The notes under the pieces were generated by a model. It had not been told where the DNA came from and did no database searches. It saw only the letters and a program-made list of their open reading frames with translations. Shown in pieces: positions 20,351 through 32,709 of a stretch of DNA of 64,000 nucleotides. This stretch comes from Macropodus opercularis. Its lineage: Eukaryota; Chordata; Actinopteri; Anabantiformes; Osphronemidae. The stretch covers positions 1,860,001-1,924,000 of the forward strand of contig CM061109.1 in assembly GCA_030770545.1 (NCBI GenBank), read 5' to 3'. Numbering within the stretch: the first letter of the stretch is position 1; every line of letters starts with the position of its first letter. Both the position numbers and the translations under genes were made by a program.

Positions 20351-23180
20351 TAAGTACAGTGTGAGAACCAGACCAATGGCACAAAAACAATTGTCATCCT
20401 AATATCCCACAATAACGCTTTAATCTGTAAATAATGATTTAACCAGTCTATGTTAAATGTAAATATACCATTAAAATGGAAATAGATCATGTCTCCTACT
20501 CTGATCTATGCAGAAACCTGAGACGCGCCTGTCATACACTGATTAAAGAAGCCATGTGGTTCTTGCAGCGCCGTCTTTCTGTCCTCCTGCTTTGGCTCAT
20601 TGTCACACTTCATTCAGTCCTGACCCCTGAGAGGTAAAGACATGACCCTTTGCCACACTTCAAATTGCGAGATCAAAGGTCATGTTTTTAGCCCTCTCTA
20701 AGAAGCTAGTGATGTTTTGTTGTCATCAAAGGAAGACTCTAAAAAGCATGACAAGTGTAAAATCGGAGACGTTGGAATTCCAAGTGATTAAATGTGTGCA
20801 CTAAAAAGGAACAGGAGGTTTCCCTTTCTTCCCAGGCACAGGAGATTGTCTTGGAAACACACTGACTTAATTACCTTAAGGAAGTTAGGCTGATTTTTGT
20901 GCTGTTCTGTGCCAATAAAACATGACACATCCTCAGCATTCTTCTAATACAGACACAGCCAGGGACCCAAATGCATGGTTTTCTAGCAACATCACAAGAA
21001 AAACGAAGATTGGAGCCGTACAGTACTGTAGGTACATGAGTCTCATTTATTTATCCTTTCAACAGAAAATCAAAAAGACACACACACACACACACACACA
21101 CACCCACACACTCACGCCCATATGTACTTTCATCTCCAACATTATTCTTTGCAGATTTCAGCATGAAAACTTAATTGATCTGATAATGCTAATTCCCTGC
21201 TCCGTATGGGGGATGAGGGCTGGTCTCCACTCTCCCCCCCTGCTGCCAAACCTGTTATGTGCTCTATCTTTTCCCATGTGTCCTCTTAAATGCTGTTCTT
21301 TGGAAGGACACAGTGACTCATACAAAGCACAGCTCAAAGCGTATCACGGTTGATTGATAAAGAAACAGACAGAACAGAGAGCCTGGCAATCATTTCCTTT
21401 AATTAAAAATCAGAAATACATGATTGCTCTCCCCTCTGGCAGGAGCTAACCCAGCTTCCTGCCTTCCCACGTCTTTCCACTGCACACAATTTTCAAAATA
21501 CTGGTATCAGAAATACTTTGACCCTTTACTTAATAATAAAACCAATGAAGTGTCAGTACAATCAAACTGTCATATAAGTATATATTGTTATCAATTAAAA
21601 AGTACACAAGTAAAAGAAATTAAGTTCGATATATAAATATAAACTAGGTCACGTTAGCGTAGCTGCTTATTTCTGTGATTGTTTGGGTACATGAGTTCAA
21701 CAGCGGCTGATTTCAGGTGACTAGTGTCAAAATCTTGCTGGTGTCTTCTAAATTCAGCAAGTCTCAAATATAACTATTGGGAAGAGAGAGGATAGAATCG
21801 TCAAAGATATGAGGCAAAAATGTAAGAATGAGTAAGACTAATAACTTAGTAGATTAAGAAACAGAACTAGACTCTACGCCAGTGGTGTGAAGAGTGGAGC
21901 ACTGAGGTTATGGAGCAGTGGATGTGGTTCGGGGTTAGAGCAACCGGAGGATTACTCCTCTGGACTCTGATGGGTAACTGCCAGAAGTCTGAACAGATGT
22001 TGAAATGTGTCCTCAGAACCAACATCTGGAGACTGGGGTCCTGGGCGGTAGCGTTGGGTGAAGGAAGTGTTTGGCTTAAGACAATGAGATAAAAATAGGT
22101 AAAAACAACAACAAATAAAACTCCTCAGAACACAACCCAAACCAAAAGCAACTGGTCAAACCAAACCTGTCTGATGGCTGCTAAGCATTATGGGTCCAAA
22201 GAGTTCTGGTGAGACCGTCCAGGTTCCATAACATGAGCTTGAACCTTAATTAGGCTCAGCATTCAGGCTTCATGAATTCATGAAGGGAAAACAGGGGTTA
22301 ATAGAACGTTCAGCCTCCCTCGTGCAACAGAGAAGAAAGACATGACGCATCACCTGCAGATAGAGATCAGCCTCGCTGGGAAACTGGACGTGGACGCTGA
22401 CGCTCTCGTCACGTGGAACTTCATGCTGGGTTGTCCGCTCTTCTTCCTCTCACGTGGTGGAAAGCAACTGTCCCCCTCAACAGCCAGCATTTACTGAGGG
22501 TTTTTATTGCTTCAGGTGGTGATATTCTGTTTCTGATCTTTAGATTCACGTTTACCTCCATCCACCTTTAAGTGCACACTGAGATGTAATGGTAAAGTTT
22601 AAACAGTAGTAGCTGGCTGCTGTCTTAGTCCTGAGCTTTTCCTGCAGGCTGCAGCCATTTACTGTTCACTGGATGAACAACAAAACCTGGTCAGTAACAA
22701 ATTGTCCTCATTCCAGGGTGAGATGAAACTATTATATAATAATTGTTGGCCATGCAGCTGGATGGAAGAACACTATTAACAATTGCTGGTGGTTTCTTAC
22801 TGCTTTATCATATCATCTTACATATACTGTATCAGGCGACACACAATTCAACTGGTGAAGGTCAGATTCAATTGTAGGGGAAGTCATTTAGGTGAGAAAT
22901 GCATCTCCTCTGTTTCTTTTCTAATGATTATGTGAAGAAGATGTAAATTACAGGTAGCTACATGACCATGTGTGGGGTTGTAGCAGTTATCAGGCAAAGC
23001 TAATGAAGGAACATAGCTTTGCATTGTCAGCACTGACAACAGATCCCTTCATCAGGGCACATCTTTCATTTTCATTTCAGTAATAAAATGTAATGTGAAT
23101 AATTAGACACTTCCTGCTGCCTCCTCAGGGTTTCGTACCAGGTTATTATTGTTACTGTCATTCAGTACTTTCAGGTTTGG
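20351..23180. other. Anonymous noncoding stretch with a CA microsatellite
   Basis: It contains a (CA)n at 21078-21110. The 143-codon frame at 20922-21353 runs through that repeat and is not credible as a gene. Two TCACGTGG E-boxes lie at about 22409 and 22450. No transposon is recognised. Confidence 0.45.
21078..21110. repeat. (CA)n microsatellite
   Basis: A CA run with one CCC interruption at its right end. Confidence 0.9.
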
Positions 23181-23465
23181 TAAATCCATCCATCTTGATC
23201 CTCTTATCCAGAGGCCAGGTTGGGGGACAGCCGTCTAAGCAGAGAGCTGCAGACTTCCCTCTCCCAGGAAATCCCAAGGCATTCCCGGGCCAGCAGAGAC
23301 ACATAGTCCTGGGTCTTCCTCTGTGCCCAGAGCATCTCCCCAAGACCCCAAGATACAGTACATGACCCCCCGCACCTTTGACTCCTGCCTAATCTCCATA
23401 GCATCAGAGCCCTACGGCTACAGCCACCAGCCTCACGTTTGAGCCCCAACCCCAGACCTGGCTCC
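23181..23465. mobile_element. LINE 3' region fragment (teleost family)
   Basis: The segment begins near CCATCCATCTTGATCCTCTT and contains CTTCCCTCTCCCAGGAAATC, CATTCCCGGGCCAGCAGAGA, CATAGTCCTGGGTCTTCCTC and, after an internal deletion, GAGCCCCAACCCCAGACCTG. I recognise these as parts of a 3' region that is abundant in teleost genomes and attributed to LINEs. No reverse transcriptase remains. The overlapping short frames on both strands are not genes. Confidence 0.75.
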
Positions 23466-26400
23466 AGTGTTCATATGCAATTTTAATAAGACATAATGAG
23501 CATAAAGAAGCCTACGACAAAGCTGTGGGTTCGTTTTAGGGTATGAGGAAAAAAAGTCAGCCAGGTACTGTAGAGCTTGAATCAGTCAGCAGCTTGTTTC
23601 ATGTTTGCATGGGAAAGTGTGGATCACTTTAAAGATGCTGCTAATTCAATTTAGAGAAAGACTGGAAGGCTGCACTCTCACAGTGATTAGAAAGAGATAC
23701 AGAAAAAAGAATGGCCCTGAGGTTAGCGCCGGTATTTCTTATGGCTTCAGTCGTGCACAACATAATTGGTTCAAACAGAGGAGCAATCATGCAATCATCT
23801 TCCTCTCGCAGTCAAACGCGTCTTTGAACATCAAGCCTCTGCTGACGTGAGCACATTCTTCTTTGTCTGCTTCTTGTGTGCGTTTGAGGTGGTGAGGAAA
23901 GTCCCCCCTCCCTCCAGCAGCAGGAGTTTTTAACACGGTGACACTAAGCCGACTACATACACTTTAAAGACGTGCCCCTGCTTTTCCACAGGTCCGCTTG
24001 TTTTCCCCTGCTCCTCTGCTGCAGACGCCCCTTCTCACGTCTCCTAACATGCAAATGTGAAACATATCACCACCCTCCCTGTCATTTCTTCTTCTTTCAA
24101 GCACCCGGCTATTCATATGCATTGTGTCAAAATCAACACCAAGGCTGTCCAGCTTACTGGTTGGCTGATCAGCTGCACGGCTGCGAGGTTACCTGACAGC
24201 TCTTCTCTTTCCACTCCACCGTTTGCTGGATGTTATCTGCAGAGCTGCGTTAGCCCACATCCCCCTGCCACCCTCCATGCGTGGAGCTCTTGTACCTCGA
24301 AGACGGTGCAACAATAGCGTCCCATTCTCTGTTATCTATGCTTCATGCACTTTTTATTGAGGAGACTTACTTCATTCCATTAATTACACAAAACAGCGCT
24401 TTAGCAGACACACACACCAGAAATTCTGGAGCCACTTAAACTGTCCTTTATTTTCGCTTATGAAGCTGGAACTATGAAGCTGTTGTGCTGCAGCCGAGGA
24501 GAAAATTAAAATCAGCATTTAAATGATATGAGATAATAGACAGAGAATTTTTGCATTGACGGGTTCCGATACTGTATCTACATCTTAAAACAAAAGCATT
24601 ATGGCTCTTATGAAAAGGCAATAACATGTTGTGTAGCTGGATCAGTAGAGATGCGTGTGTGTGTGTGAAACTCTCTCTGAAACCCAGCAGCGCTGTGCGT
24701 TCTGCTGGCCAGTCCAGAAGTCAGTGAGAAGAGCAGGAGCTGCAGCCCCTCCGCACCCAAACCGTAGACTTCATTTGTATGAGCCAAGCAAACAAACTCT
24801 CAACCTTTCCATGACACGCTGCCAACTAATCAGTGTTAATTACTAGTGTAATTTATGCTGTGGAATGTTGCTCACGGACGTTGACACCCATCAAAGTTCA
24901 TTTAGCCTTGAACAGCTGTCAGCTGCAAAGACAAGGACTCAGTCAACATTTGTCAACACCAAATTATCCTTCTTGAAAACTACTTATTAGCACATTAAAA
25001 TTTACTGTTTGACTCTGATGAACATTCTTAAGTTTTTTCTTTAAAATTGAATTCAGCTTGTATTGTCCAGCAGCTCAGCTTGAAGCGCGGTGCACTGGGC
25101 TTGATGCCTTGTTGCTCTTATATGTCCAGGTGTAGTATAGGCCTGTGCTTCTGTATGGATGCTAACCTCAGCTTCAGGATCAGACAGGTTGAATGGGGGT
25201 TTGATAACAATTAGAATGTGAACAGTAATAGCAAAGCACAGGGCGAACACGCCAACAAGTTCAAGCCTGATCAAAGGGAGACACGCCCGGAGCTAGACGA
25301 CCAGATACGGCACGCACAAAAGCAACAACCTCATCATCCTTCTCAAAGCTGATACATGCTGTGTTTGTGCGACGACGTGCCGCCGGTGAAAACCTGAAAA
25401 CCGCGCTTTCTGCACGACTGCGTGGGTTTGAAGGCAGTGAGGCTACTGTACTGAGTGTACTGCCACCACCCATTCAGTGACAAACAGATGTACGCAATCA
25501 TGTAACCGTATTCCCCACCTGCTTGCAGTTGGCCTTTCTCTCCACTCCAGCTGAGGTTGAACAAATATATAAAAACGCGCCACGGCTTTGACACTGCTCC
25601 CCTAATTAAGCTGGGCTGGACTGACGTCAGCCACTGCAGGGAGTCAGGAAAGTAAAATGCCTCCACTTGAGGCTTGTTTAATGTCTTGGGAGATTAAAGT
25701 CAGTACGTGCGCATGTACACAAAGTACATGTGTGTTTGGGTGAATTATGGGAGTATGTCAGACTGCAGGGCTTGGTTTGTCTCAGTCCCACTCTGTGGTA
25801 TGCTGGTGTTTAGTCTCAGAGGAAGAGACGGGAAAAGTTGCCGCCCCCCACTTTGCTTTTCAAATAACAGTTTATTAAATGAATGAATAAATGAATGAAA
25901 AGTAGGCACTGCACAAAATCATCCCATATAAAACATGCATTCAACCCTTTTGCCGTGGAATGGTGTTATATTATATATATAATTATATATAGTATGGTAG
26001 CAATAATCAAATCACCAATATTTAAGCTCAGCATCCAGTAATAATGTTTGATTATTGTCTTAATGGGTTTTCAGGCCAGAATAATGACAGTGACACATTT
26101 TAGAACCTGTAAGTAATAAATAGGCAACTGGCCTGGTTAACCTAACTTAACTTTCCCTGGTCTCGGTTCGTTTTGTCAGGGACTGTTTCTGCGTGAGACT
26201 CTCTGGAGGATCGCGAGGAAGCGTATCATTGCAAAGGGCCCTTTTGGTGATTCTTGGTGTTGTGTTTTCTCCTCATCACTGTTTGACGGGAGTTTTGCAG
26301 GTGATTGCTTTCCACGCCTGCTTTCTGTCTGGTTGGGAGTCTGCCCAAGCTCTTTGCTCTCCCCTGGCAGATACTTACCTGCTTCAGCTACAACCTCTGG

Positions 26401-27140
26401 CCGTCGTGGTGTTACCAGAAGACACTGCGAGTCTAACATTATGTCCACTGGTGCAGTAATAGCTCTCTGCTCTGAGCCAAGGCCATTACAACACAATGCG
26501 TCTGTGCCTGTCTCCCTGCAGTGTGTGAGGAAGTGTAATCATGTGGCTTCAATCATTCTGGATTTTGCTGGATACTCACATACCTTTCTTTTTTAATACC
26601 TGCTGACAGATCACCATACAGCTGCCACTTATTACAATAAACATCTTTAAACTGAATTTTGCCTTCCTGTCATTCTACTAACCCTAAAACAGTTACATAC
26701 ATTTTCTTTGGGCTTGGAAACGTTGCCTTTAAACTTTATGATCTGGGTTAAATCATTTTCAGTATCACCACAGGCTTTTTAAAATAGTTTGCCGGAAATT
26801 TGGCCCATTCGTCATGAAAGAACTAACTAACACCAGTTACTACCAACTACCTGTTGTTTTTTTCTTCAATTTCACTATTTAAATAACAAACGTTTCTCTT
26901 GATAGAATTGTTTTAGGGAACTTTTACTAAACTAAAACAGGAAATGTTTATTTAGCCTACTTTAATGTGAGAAAAGGAGAATGAGAAGTAAAGGTTTTAT
27001 GTATTTTTATGCAGTATAATGTATTTAAACTGGTTTACATACAGTACAGTTATGTGCTTGCATCTGTTGTCTCGTCTGGTTCTTCTGTTTTGCTGTGGGG
27101 GCGTCGGAGCTGGGTAACGTAAGGTACGACTCAGACTGGT
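23466..27140. other. Anonymous noncoding stretch
   Basis: Includes an octamer-like ATGCAAATG near 24050, a possibly conserved part at 24340-24860, a CpG-rich patch at 25280-25440, a TATATAAAAA box at 25566-25575, an AT-rich tract at 25967-25990 and the minus-strand donor at 26379. No gene can be named. Confidence 0.45.
26379..26459 (-). other. Candidate minus-strand exon edge with a perfect GTAAGT donor
   Basis: On the minus strand an open frame containing MLDSQCLLVTPRRPEVVAEA ends at GAAGCAG|GTAAGTATC, with the last exon base at 26379. It belongs to a 106-codon open frame (26176-26496) that would also read through the donor. The peptide is not recognised. The acceptor side is uncertain, with a pyrimidine-poor CACCAG near 26455. 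Confidence 0.2.
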
Positions 27141-27222
27141 ACCACACTCACATTCACACAGCCACCAATTAACCTAGTTTGCCTCGCATGTTTGAAACTG
27201 TGGGAGGAAAACAAACACCCAG
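27141..27222 (-). mobile_element. SINE fragment (same family as 12411)
   Basis: The segment with CACACTCACATTCACACAGC, CACCAATTAACCT and CTGTGGGAGGAAAACAAACA matches the central part of the tRNA-derived SINE in reverse orientation. Confidence 0.75.
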
Positions 27223-28123
27223 AGGACAACTATTCAAGCATGAATTAGGTAGGAAATGGCCCAGTTTGCAGTTCAGAACAGTTGAAGGTGGCAAAAGGAC
27301 AGTGTACTTTACGAATAAAATACTGGCTGTGATGGGATGAAGTAACCGCTGACAAGGCAACAGGTCGCAACAATGGCACATTTCAAGCACAGGAAACTCT
27401 GATCCTTCGTTTTCCCAGAGGCTTTACCCTTTAAACCTTGTGGGAACATGTGCAATAACGTTACTTCAGTCCACATCTTTGCAGAATCACTAACAGGATA
27501 AATAATCACGACACAGAAAATACTAATGTTCCTCTCTGAAAGGTGAAAGCAGAAGTGTGCTCACGCAGAGCTTGTCTGTTGAAACCATCGAGTCTTGTCT
27601 CTAAACACAAGTTCACTGCTGAGTGGATCTTTGACTCTTTAGGTCACGTCTCTGTCCTCCACATTCAGTAAAAGACCGAGGGCTGGGGTGATTGTACTGG
27701 ATCTTGGCCTCCTGCTCACTGGGACTGAACCGCTGACTGATAGCTTGCATGTGGAAGTGTTGGTGTGCATCCCTTCCAATCCAGGATCCAGAAAAGGACT
27801 TTTGCATTTTTGTCTTTTCTAACAGCACAGAGTTGCCTTACGTTTGTTTCGTATTTAAGTACCGTGTGTATTTAAAGCTGTGGGTGCATATTGGGCTAAT
27901 AAGTACAGTAGAACTACGCTAGAATGTAACTTCACCTCATTTCATGTAAGAACTTACAGTACATGGAAACCATTGCAGTGCTCACTACAGTACCTGCAGC
28001 CACATGAGTGATCTGTGCTGTGTAACAAGTGTTTAAGATAATAGATTGATCATATGGGCCTCAAGTCGATTTCTACAAACTGCACTGTCTGTGTGCAACT
28101 GAACGTGTTTTTGCCTGTGGATT

Positions 28124-28160
<37 letters not shown>

Positions 28161-29735
28161 GTGTGCGTGTGCGTGCGCCAAAAGGTGCATGCCGTGGCTT
28201 GGAGACGAATGAATGATTAATCTGCACTGCTTTGTGGGTAATTTAGATGTCAAGCTCTCTTCCTCTGCTCTTTGCTAATGGAGGTGTGTGAGTGTGAAAA
28301 GTCCTCCCTCCTCCCCTTTAATCTGGGCCGGTCAGGGAAGCAGCATCGTCCTGCTGTTTTTCAAAGCGTCTGTCTGGTGATTTATTAAGACTGATCAAGG
28401 AGTAACAATAAGCAAAGCTGCCTACAAAGCACCACACATTCCCCTCACAGTGCTGGAATAATAGACTAGAAAACATCACTTCTTTTCTTGAGTGATTATT
28501 GTGAAAATGCTTTAAGGTCACAGTGGGTTTAGTTTTGATTAAGTAGGCAACGAAAGGAAATGAATAAAATTTCTGTAGCTTTTACTCCAACACAATGTTT
28601 CTGTATTTGTGCCACAGTCGGATTTAACTGTGCTCCAGAGTTATGAGTAAAGATTGTGATTTTCTTTGAGATTAAGATTAAGGACAATGAATAATAGACA
28701 GATGGCCTTAACGACTGTAGAGAAATGAACAGAGATGTTTCGTTCAGGTGTTTGCTTAAAGAAATGACTCACTTCAAGTACGTAAACCTGCTGTAAACTA
28801 ACCAGTAACTGAGATTTGTAGCAGAAAAAATGCTACATTATACTAAAAGTGAAGTAAAAGCAAAAATAACACGTAACAGCGCCCACAACTGTACCTTCAT
28901 CACATTTACCCCAGTGCTGGTGTCGTTGTCTGTGTAAGTGCATGGCTAAGAAAAAACAAAAGTATTTTCCTGCTTTACTTTTAGAAAATGTTTAGTACAA
29001 ATCAGATTTACAGAACACTGTTACAGACAATATGTTGGTCCAAAGCCTGATAATGACAAATGTTTCACTTTTTTTCTGCCTGCTTGTCATATAAATGCAT
29101 CCAAACCACTGGGGCCTGAGGACTCACTGCTATAACTAAGGTTTTGTACCTTTATCTTCCATCAACTGTGCTTCATTTTTATCATTACTAACATATCCAC
29201 ATGATTTCAACAATAAGGGAAATAATAAAACAGGTAGGAGAAGAAAAATTCCAGCGTTGCAACAATTCAGTAGACAGAAACCAAACAGTAGACAGAGACC
29301 AAAGATTAAACAGTGATAAGGTTACACATGAGGTAGTCAACACAAAGGTATGATCAAAACAAGTTATCAGGGTGTAGGGTGCTTAACTAATCAGGACAAT
29401 GAATCATATTCTTTTTCTTCATCTCAGAGTTTACTGTAAACAGTGAGTGACTAAGACGCACTGTCAACGCTGTCACACACACAGACACACGTAGACACAT
29501 CGGTTATGCTACGCTGCTGTCCAGCTGACGGCAGACAACACAACCAAGTGAACTGTCTGGGTGATGAGCAGACAGAATGACGTTTGAGTCAGATGCACCA
29601 CGTGCAGACTGAACAGCGGTTGTGGTTATTGCAGAACATCCAGCAAGTCACAGGACACATTCAAAGTCATTATTGTTGTATTTGTTGTGAAATCCAAATG
29701 ATGGAAATCTCCTAAAAGGTGCCTTCAGTTCTTTC
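27223..29735. other. Anonymous noncoding stretch
   Basis: No gene or transposon recognised apart from the GT microsatellite at 28125-28176. Confidence 0.5.
28125..28176. repeat. (GT)n/(GC-GT) microsatellite
   Basis: A GT run that becomes GTGC-interrupted toward the right end. Frames crossing it are artefacts. Confidence 0.9.
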
Positions 29736-30015
29736 AATTCAATTTTATTTGTACAACAGCAGTTATCTCAAGGCACTTTACAAGTAACACGCTTCATCTA
29801 GATGAACGGTTGGATCAACTTGTTCATCATGGACCCACACGTGTTCATTGCTTGGATGTAACACCCACCAAGGCTGTTTGATCCAACCCTGTTGTGTGTT
29901 TTTGAGCTTTGAGCGCCCCCTAGGAGTCGTTTTGACCCCTCGAAGGCTGCACCAGGGTTAAGACCTTACACAACAAAACCCAACAAATCCCACATAGAGC
30001 AGCTTTTAATTGTAG
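29736..30015 (+). repeat. Long teleost repeat copy interrupted by a MITE
   Basis: TTCAATTCAATTTTATTTG, CAGTTATCTCAAGGCACTTT and, after an insertion, GACCTTACACAACAAAACCC and GCAGCTTTTAATTGTAGCCA match the copy at 42828 base for base over long stretches. The interruption (29788-29961) is absent from that copy. Confidence 0.85.
29788..29961. mobile_element. piggyBac-type MITE nested in a repeat, left end lost
   Basis: The right end reads GGCTGCACCAGGGTTAA and abuts the host repeat at a TTAA that is present once, within TTTAA, in the empty copy at 42896-42900. The left part contains the palindrome TTCATCTAGATGAA and does not start with TTAACCCT, so the left terminus was deleted or rearranged. 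The right 40 bp match the small element at 32163-32228. Confidence 0.75.
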
Positions 30016-32162
30016 CCAAGATTTGAAACCGTGGTGCCGCAGGTGAGATAGGACACAGACAACAAACATATCAAGAAAGGAAAAAGAAAGAGGTGCCGGC
30101 ACTCTTGGAAGGTACAGTTTCGTTCGTCTGATTTGACCATTCAATCTGTGTAACACCACAACACTTTCTACTCTGCGAGTCTCTGTTGCAGCTCAGAGCT
30201 GGACACGAGAGCAAACAAGGTTATACTGTCAAGTTGTGAGCTGAAGGGTCATGTTATTCCCTCTGAACTAGATGAACAATTGTGTCTGCGCAAAGACCTG
30301 CTGGCCAGACTGTAAAAATGTGGTGAGTTTGTACAGTAGGGTATGTATGCACTGTACAATGATGTACGCTGAAAGTGGGGGAGTGAGAGAGAGGAGACGG
30401 GATGAGAGACAGCCACAAAACATCAAGGAGGAATGGCACAGACTGACAGCATGGAGAAAAGTGAACAATATCAGTTCTGCTGGGAAGGGCGGCAGCGAAC
30501 AGAAGGCGCAAGGTTATCTTATCCGTCAGATAGACAGAAATATCAAATCATCGGGAGTGGAAAATAAATAAAGATGAAGAGATGGGTTGAAGTTTGAGAT
30601 GCATGTCGTGCCGAACTGATGTGGAGAAATCCGACAAGCTGACAGCCAACAGAGTTTTACTTTATTGTAATGACAGTAATGTGCGAGCCTGAGTTGCAGA
30701 ATCCATGACTCAGATGCAGGTCCAGACAAATGCAATCAAACATCAGCAATTAAAACATGTAGCGTGTAATTATAGAACAAAACACCACAGATCCACCTAA
30801 CAATTTAGTCACGGTGCGGGTGTGAAAAATCCCAGCAATTTAGCGATGGAAGCGCTGCGCTGCGGTATGTGGAGCTCTGTGCAGGTCATTTGTCATAGTG
30901 ACTGACATTGTTTCCATGAGGCTAAACAATGCATTCCTTCTCAGGCTCATTATAAAGCCATTGAGTGAAACCTGGTGATGCTATGTTATGACATGTGCAA
31001 CTTTCTTCCTGTCTCCCGGACAGCAAGAGCGGTGGGAACCTGGAAATTACAGCCAGTCAGTACTTCTGTCAGTGGAAAAAGATAGCACTGTTATGTCATT
31101 CACTCTGGCCTGAACGACAGCCGCTGTGTGATGTTTGGCACGTGGACACATGATCCCAGAGTTGCACCCATACAGGACTTAGGATCAAGTGGCACAACCT
31201 GAAACTGAACAACACATATTTGGTGGAGGCCACACTGCTGCGTTTGCATTAATGGCCAAATCATTTCATTAACAAAAAAATAACTATTCATCACTTCACT
31301 TTTAGGACGAAGTGCTTCAGATGCTCTGCTTGTTGTCCCAGGTCTAGTTCTTCTTTCAGCAGTGCCGGCTTTTCAACAGGGTTTGCTCCAACGTTAGAAA
31401 TGACAAAGTTTCCTCTTCTTATACAGAAGTTGATGTTAGAACAAATATGAAGGGGAACGTAGTAATAATATGACTTGTTGTGTAGGATGCACAACAATTA
31501 TCTACATAGCTGTTGATTTGCTATGTTTTGTCACTAATAGAAAAGGGAAATTACAAACTTTTAGGACACATTTTTTTAGCTTTCTTTCCCAGCATCAGTG
31601 TCTTTTTCATACCTCCACTCATGTATTGGACACATTGTTCGGCTGAAGCTCAGTCAGTTTCCACCTGAAGTACTGTACAGGTGGCTTCCCTGCATGGTGT
31701 CTGTCCAGAAACACAACAGGGGACTGTGTGTTTGATAACTAATAATGACTGCAAAAGTGCGCAGCAGAATGTCTCTGCTGGCAGATGGCTCAGTCGGCCT
31801 GAGTAATCCTAGCTGCTGAACAGATTCCTGCTCTCCCTCTCTGCTCAAATAGGGCGAGTCCCGTGGCACGACATCCGAGGCCCATGTACGCTGCAGCACG
31901 ACGACCTGAACGACGGGTGTGGATCTGCATGTGGGATTGATTCTCAGGTAAAGAAAATGGGAAGGTTATAAAACAAAAGGTTAATACATAAAAGCAATTT
32001 AGTTGACTCAACTTCAGTAGTTGCAACTAGTGCAGGAAGGAGTGACACAGCACATCATACATTCCCACTGCTGTTAGATGTACAACCAATCAGTCTAACA
32101 GCTCCTACTGTGCTTGTATAGTTTATTGGAAATGTATGTATAGTGTTTGGTATTTGTAAAAC
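30016..32162. other. Anonymous noncoding stretch
   Basis: No gene recognised. The part at 30590-30990 reads like conserved noncoding DNA (TAATTA, CAATTAAAACATG, ATTGTTTCC). An AG|GTAAAG junction lies at 31947/31948. A short E-box hairpin has arms CCACCTG and CAGGTGG at 31661-31684. Confidence 0.45.
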
Positions 32163-32228
32163 TTAACCCTCGTGCAACCCTTGTGTGGTGTTTTCACTCT
32201 GACCCCTCGAAGGCTGCACCAGGGTTAA
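32163..32228. mobile_element. 66-bp piggyBac-type MITE
   Basis: It begins TTAACCCTCGTGCAACCCTT and ends with the approximate inverse GGCTGCACCAGGGTTAA. TTAA stands at both ends, which is the signature target site of the piggyBac superfamily. The inverted ends are about 20 bp with a few mismatches. It is far too short to code for anything and must have moved in trans. Confidence 0.85.
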
Positions 32229-32249
32229 ACTGTAAACTGACTTATTGTT

Positions 32250-32345
32250 TGAGCTGTGGTAGCAATTGGTAGTGGTAGAACTTCCCCACTGTGGGATCAG
32301 TAAAGAATTATCTTATCTTATTTCTTATTATCTTATTATCTAAGA
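32250..32345 (+). mobile_element. LINE/SINE 3' tail with (TTATC) repeats
   Basis: AACTTCCCCACTGTGGGATC followed by AGTAAAG and an ATCTTATCTTATT-type simple repeat is the typical 3' terminus of non-LTR elements in fish. The element is 5'-truncated to under 100 bp. Confidence 0.65.
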
Positions 32346-32709
32346 TGTGCTAATACGATATCACTATACACAGTAAAACAACGTGGCAGACTAAGACAAC
32401 TAAGGGTTTATTAATTTCATTTGGAAACTACTTCATTTAATTACAGGAATAGTTGTTGATGAATCTCCTGTTGACTGATCATCCACCTGTCCATCGTCTG
32501 AATCATTATCCTTTCAGTTAGTTCATTAATCATTGCTTTTTTCTTCTTTATTCTTTTCTCTCTATATAGGTTTTAAAGTGTAACATCATAAGACAGTAAG
32601 AGACACAGTGAGCGATAAATCAAGCCTTTTACTCAGCATGAGAAATTGCTGGTTGATGCTGAGACTGTTTGTATGTTGGAAACACAAATTACAATAATTG
32701 GCATTACAC

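Noticed and set aside
20922..21353. 143-codon plus-strand ORF
   Set aside because: It crosses a CA microsatellite and has no domain on either side.
28033..28253. Two minus-strand ORFs rich in His-Thr
   Set aside because: Products of the GT microsatellite.
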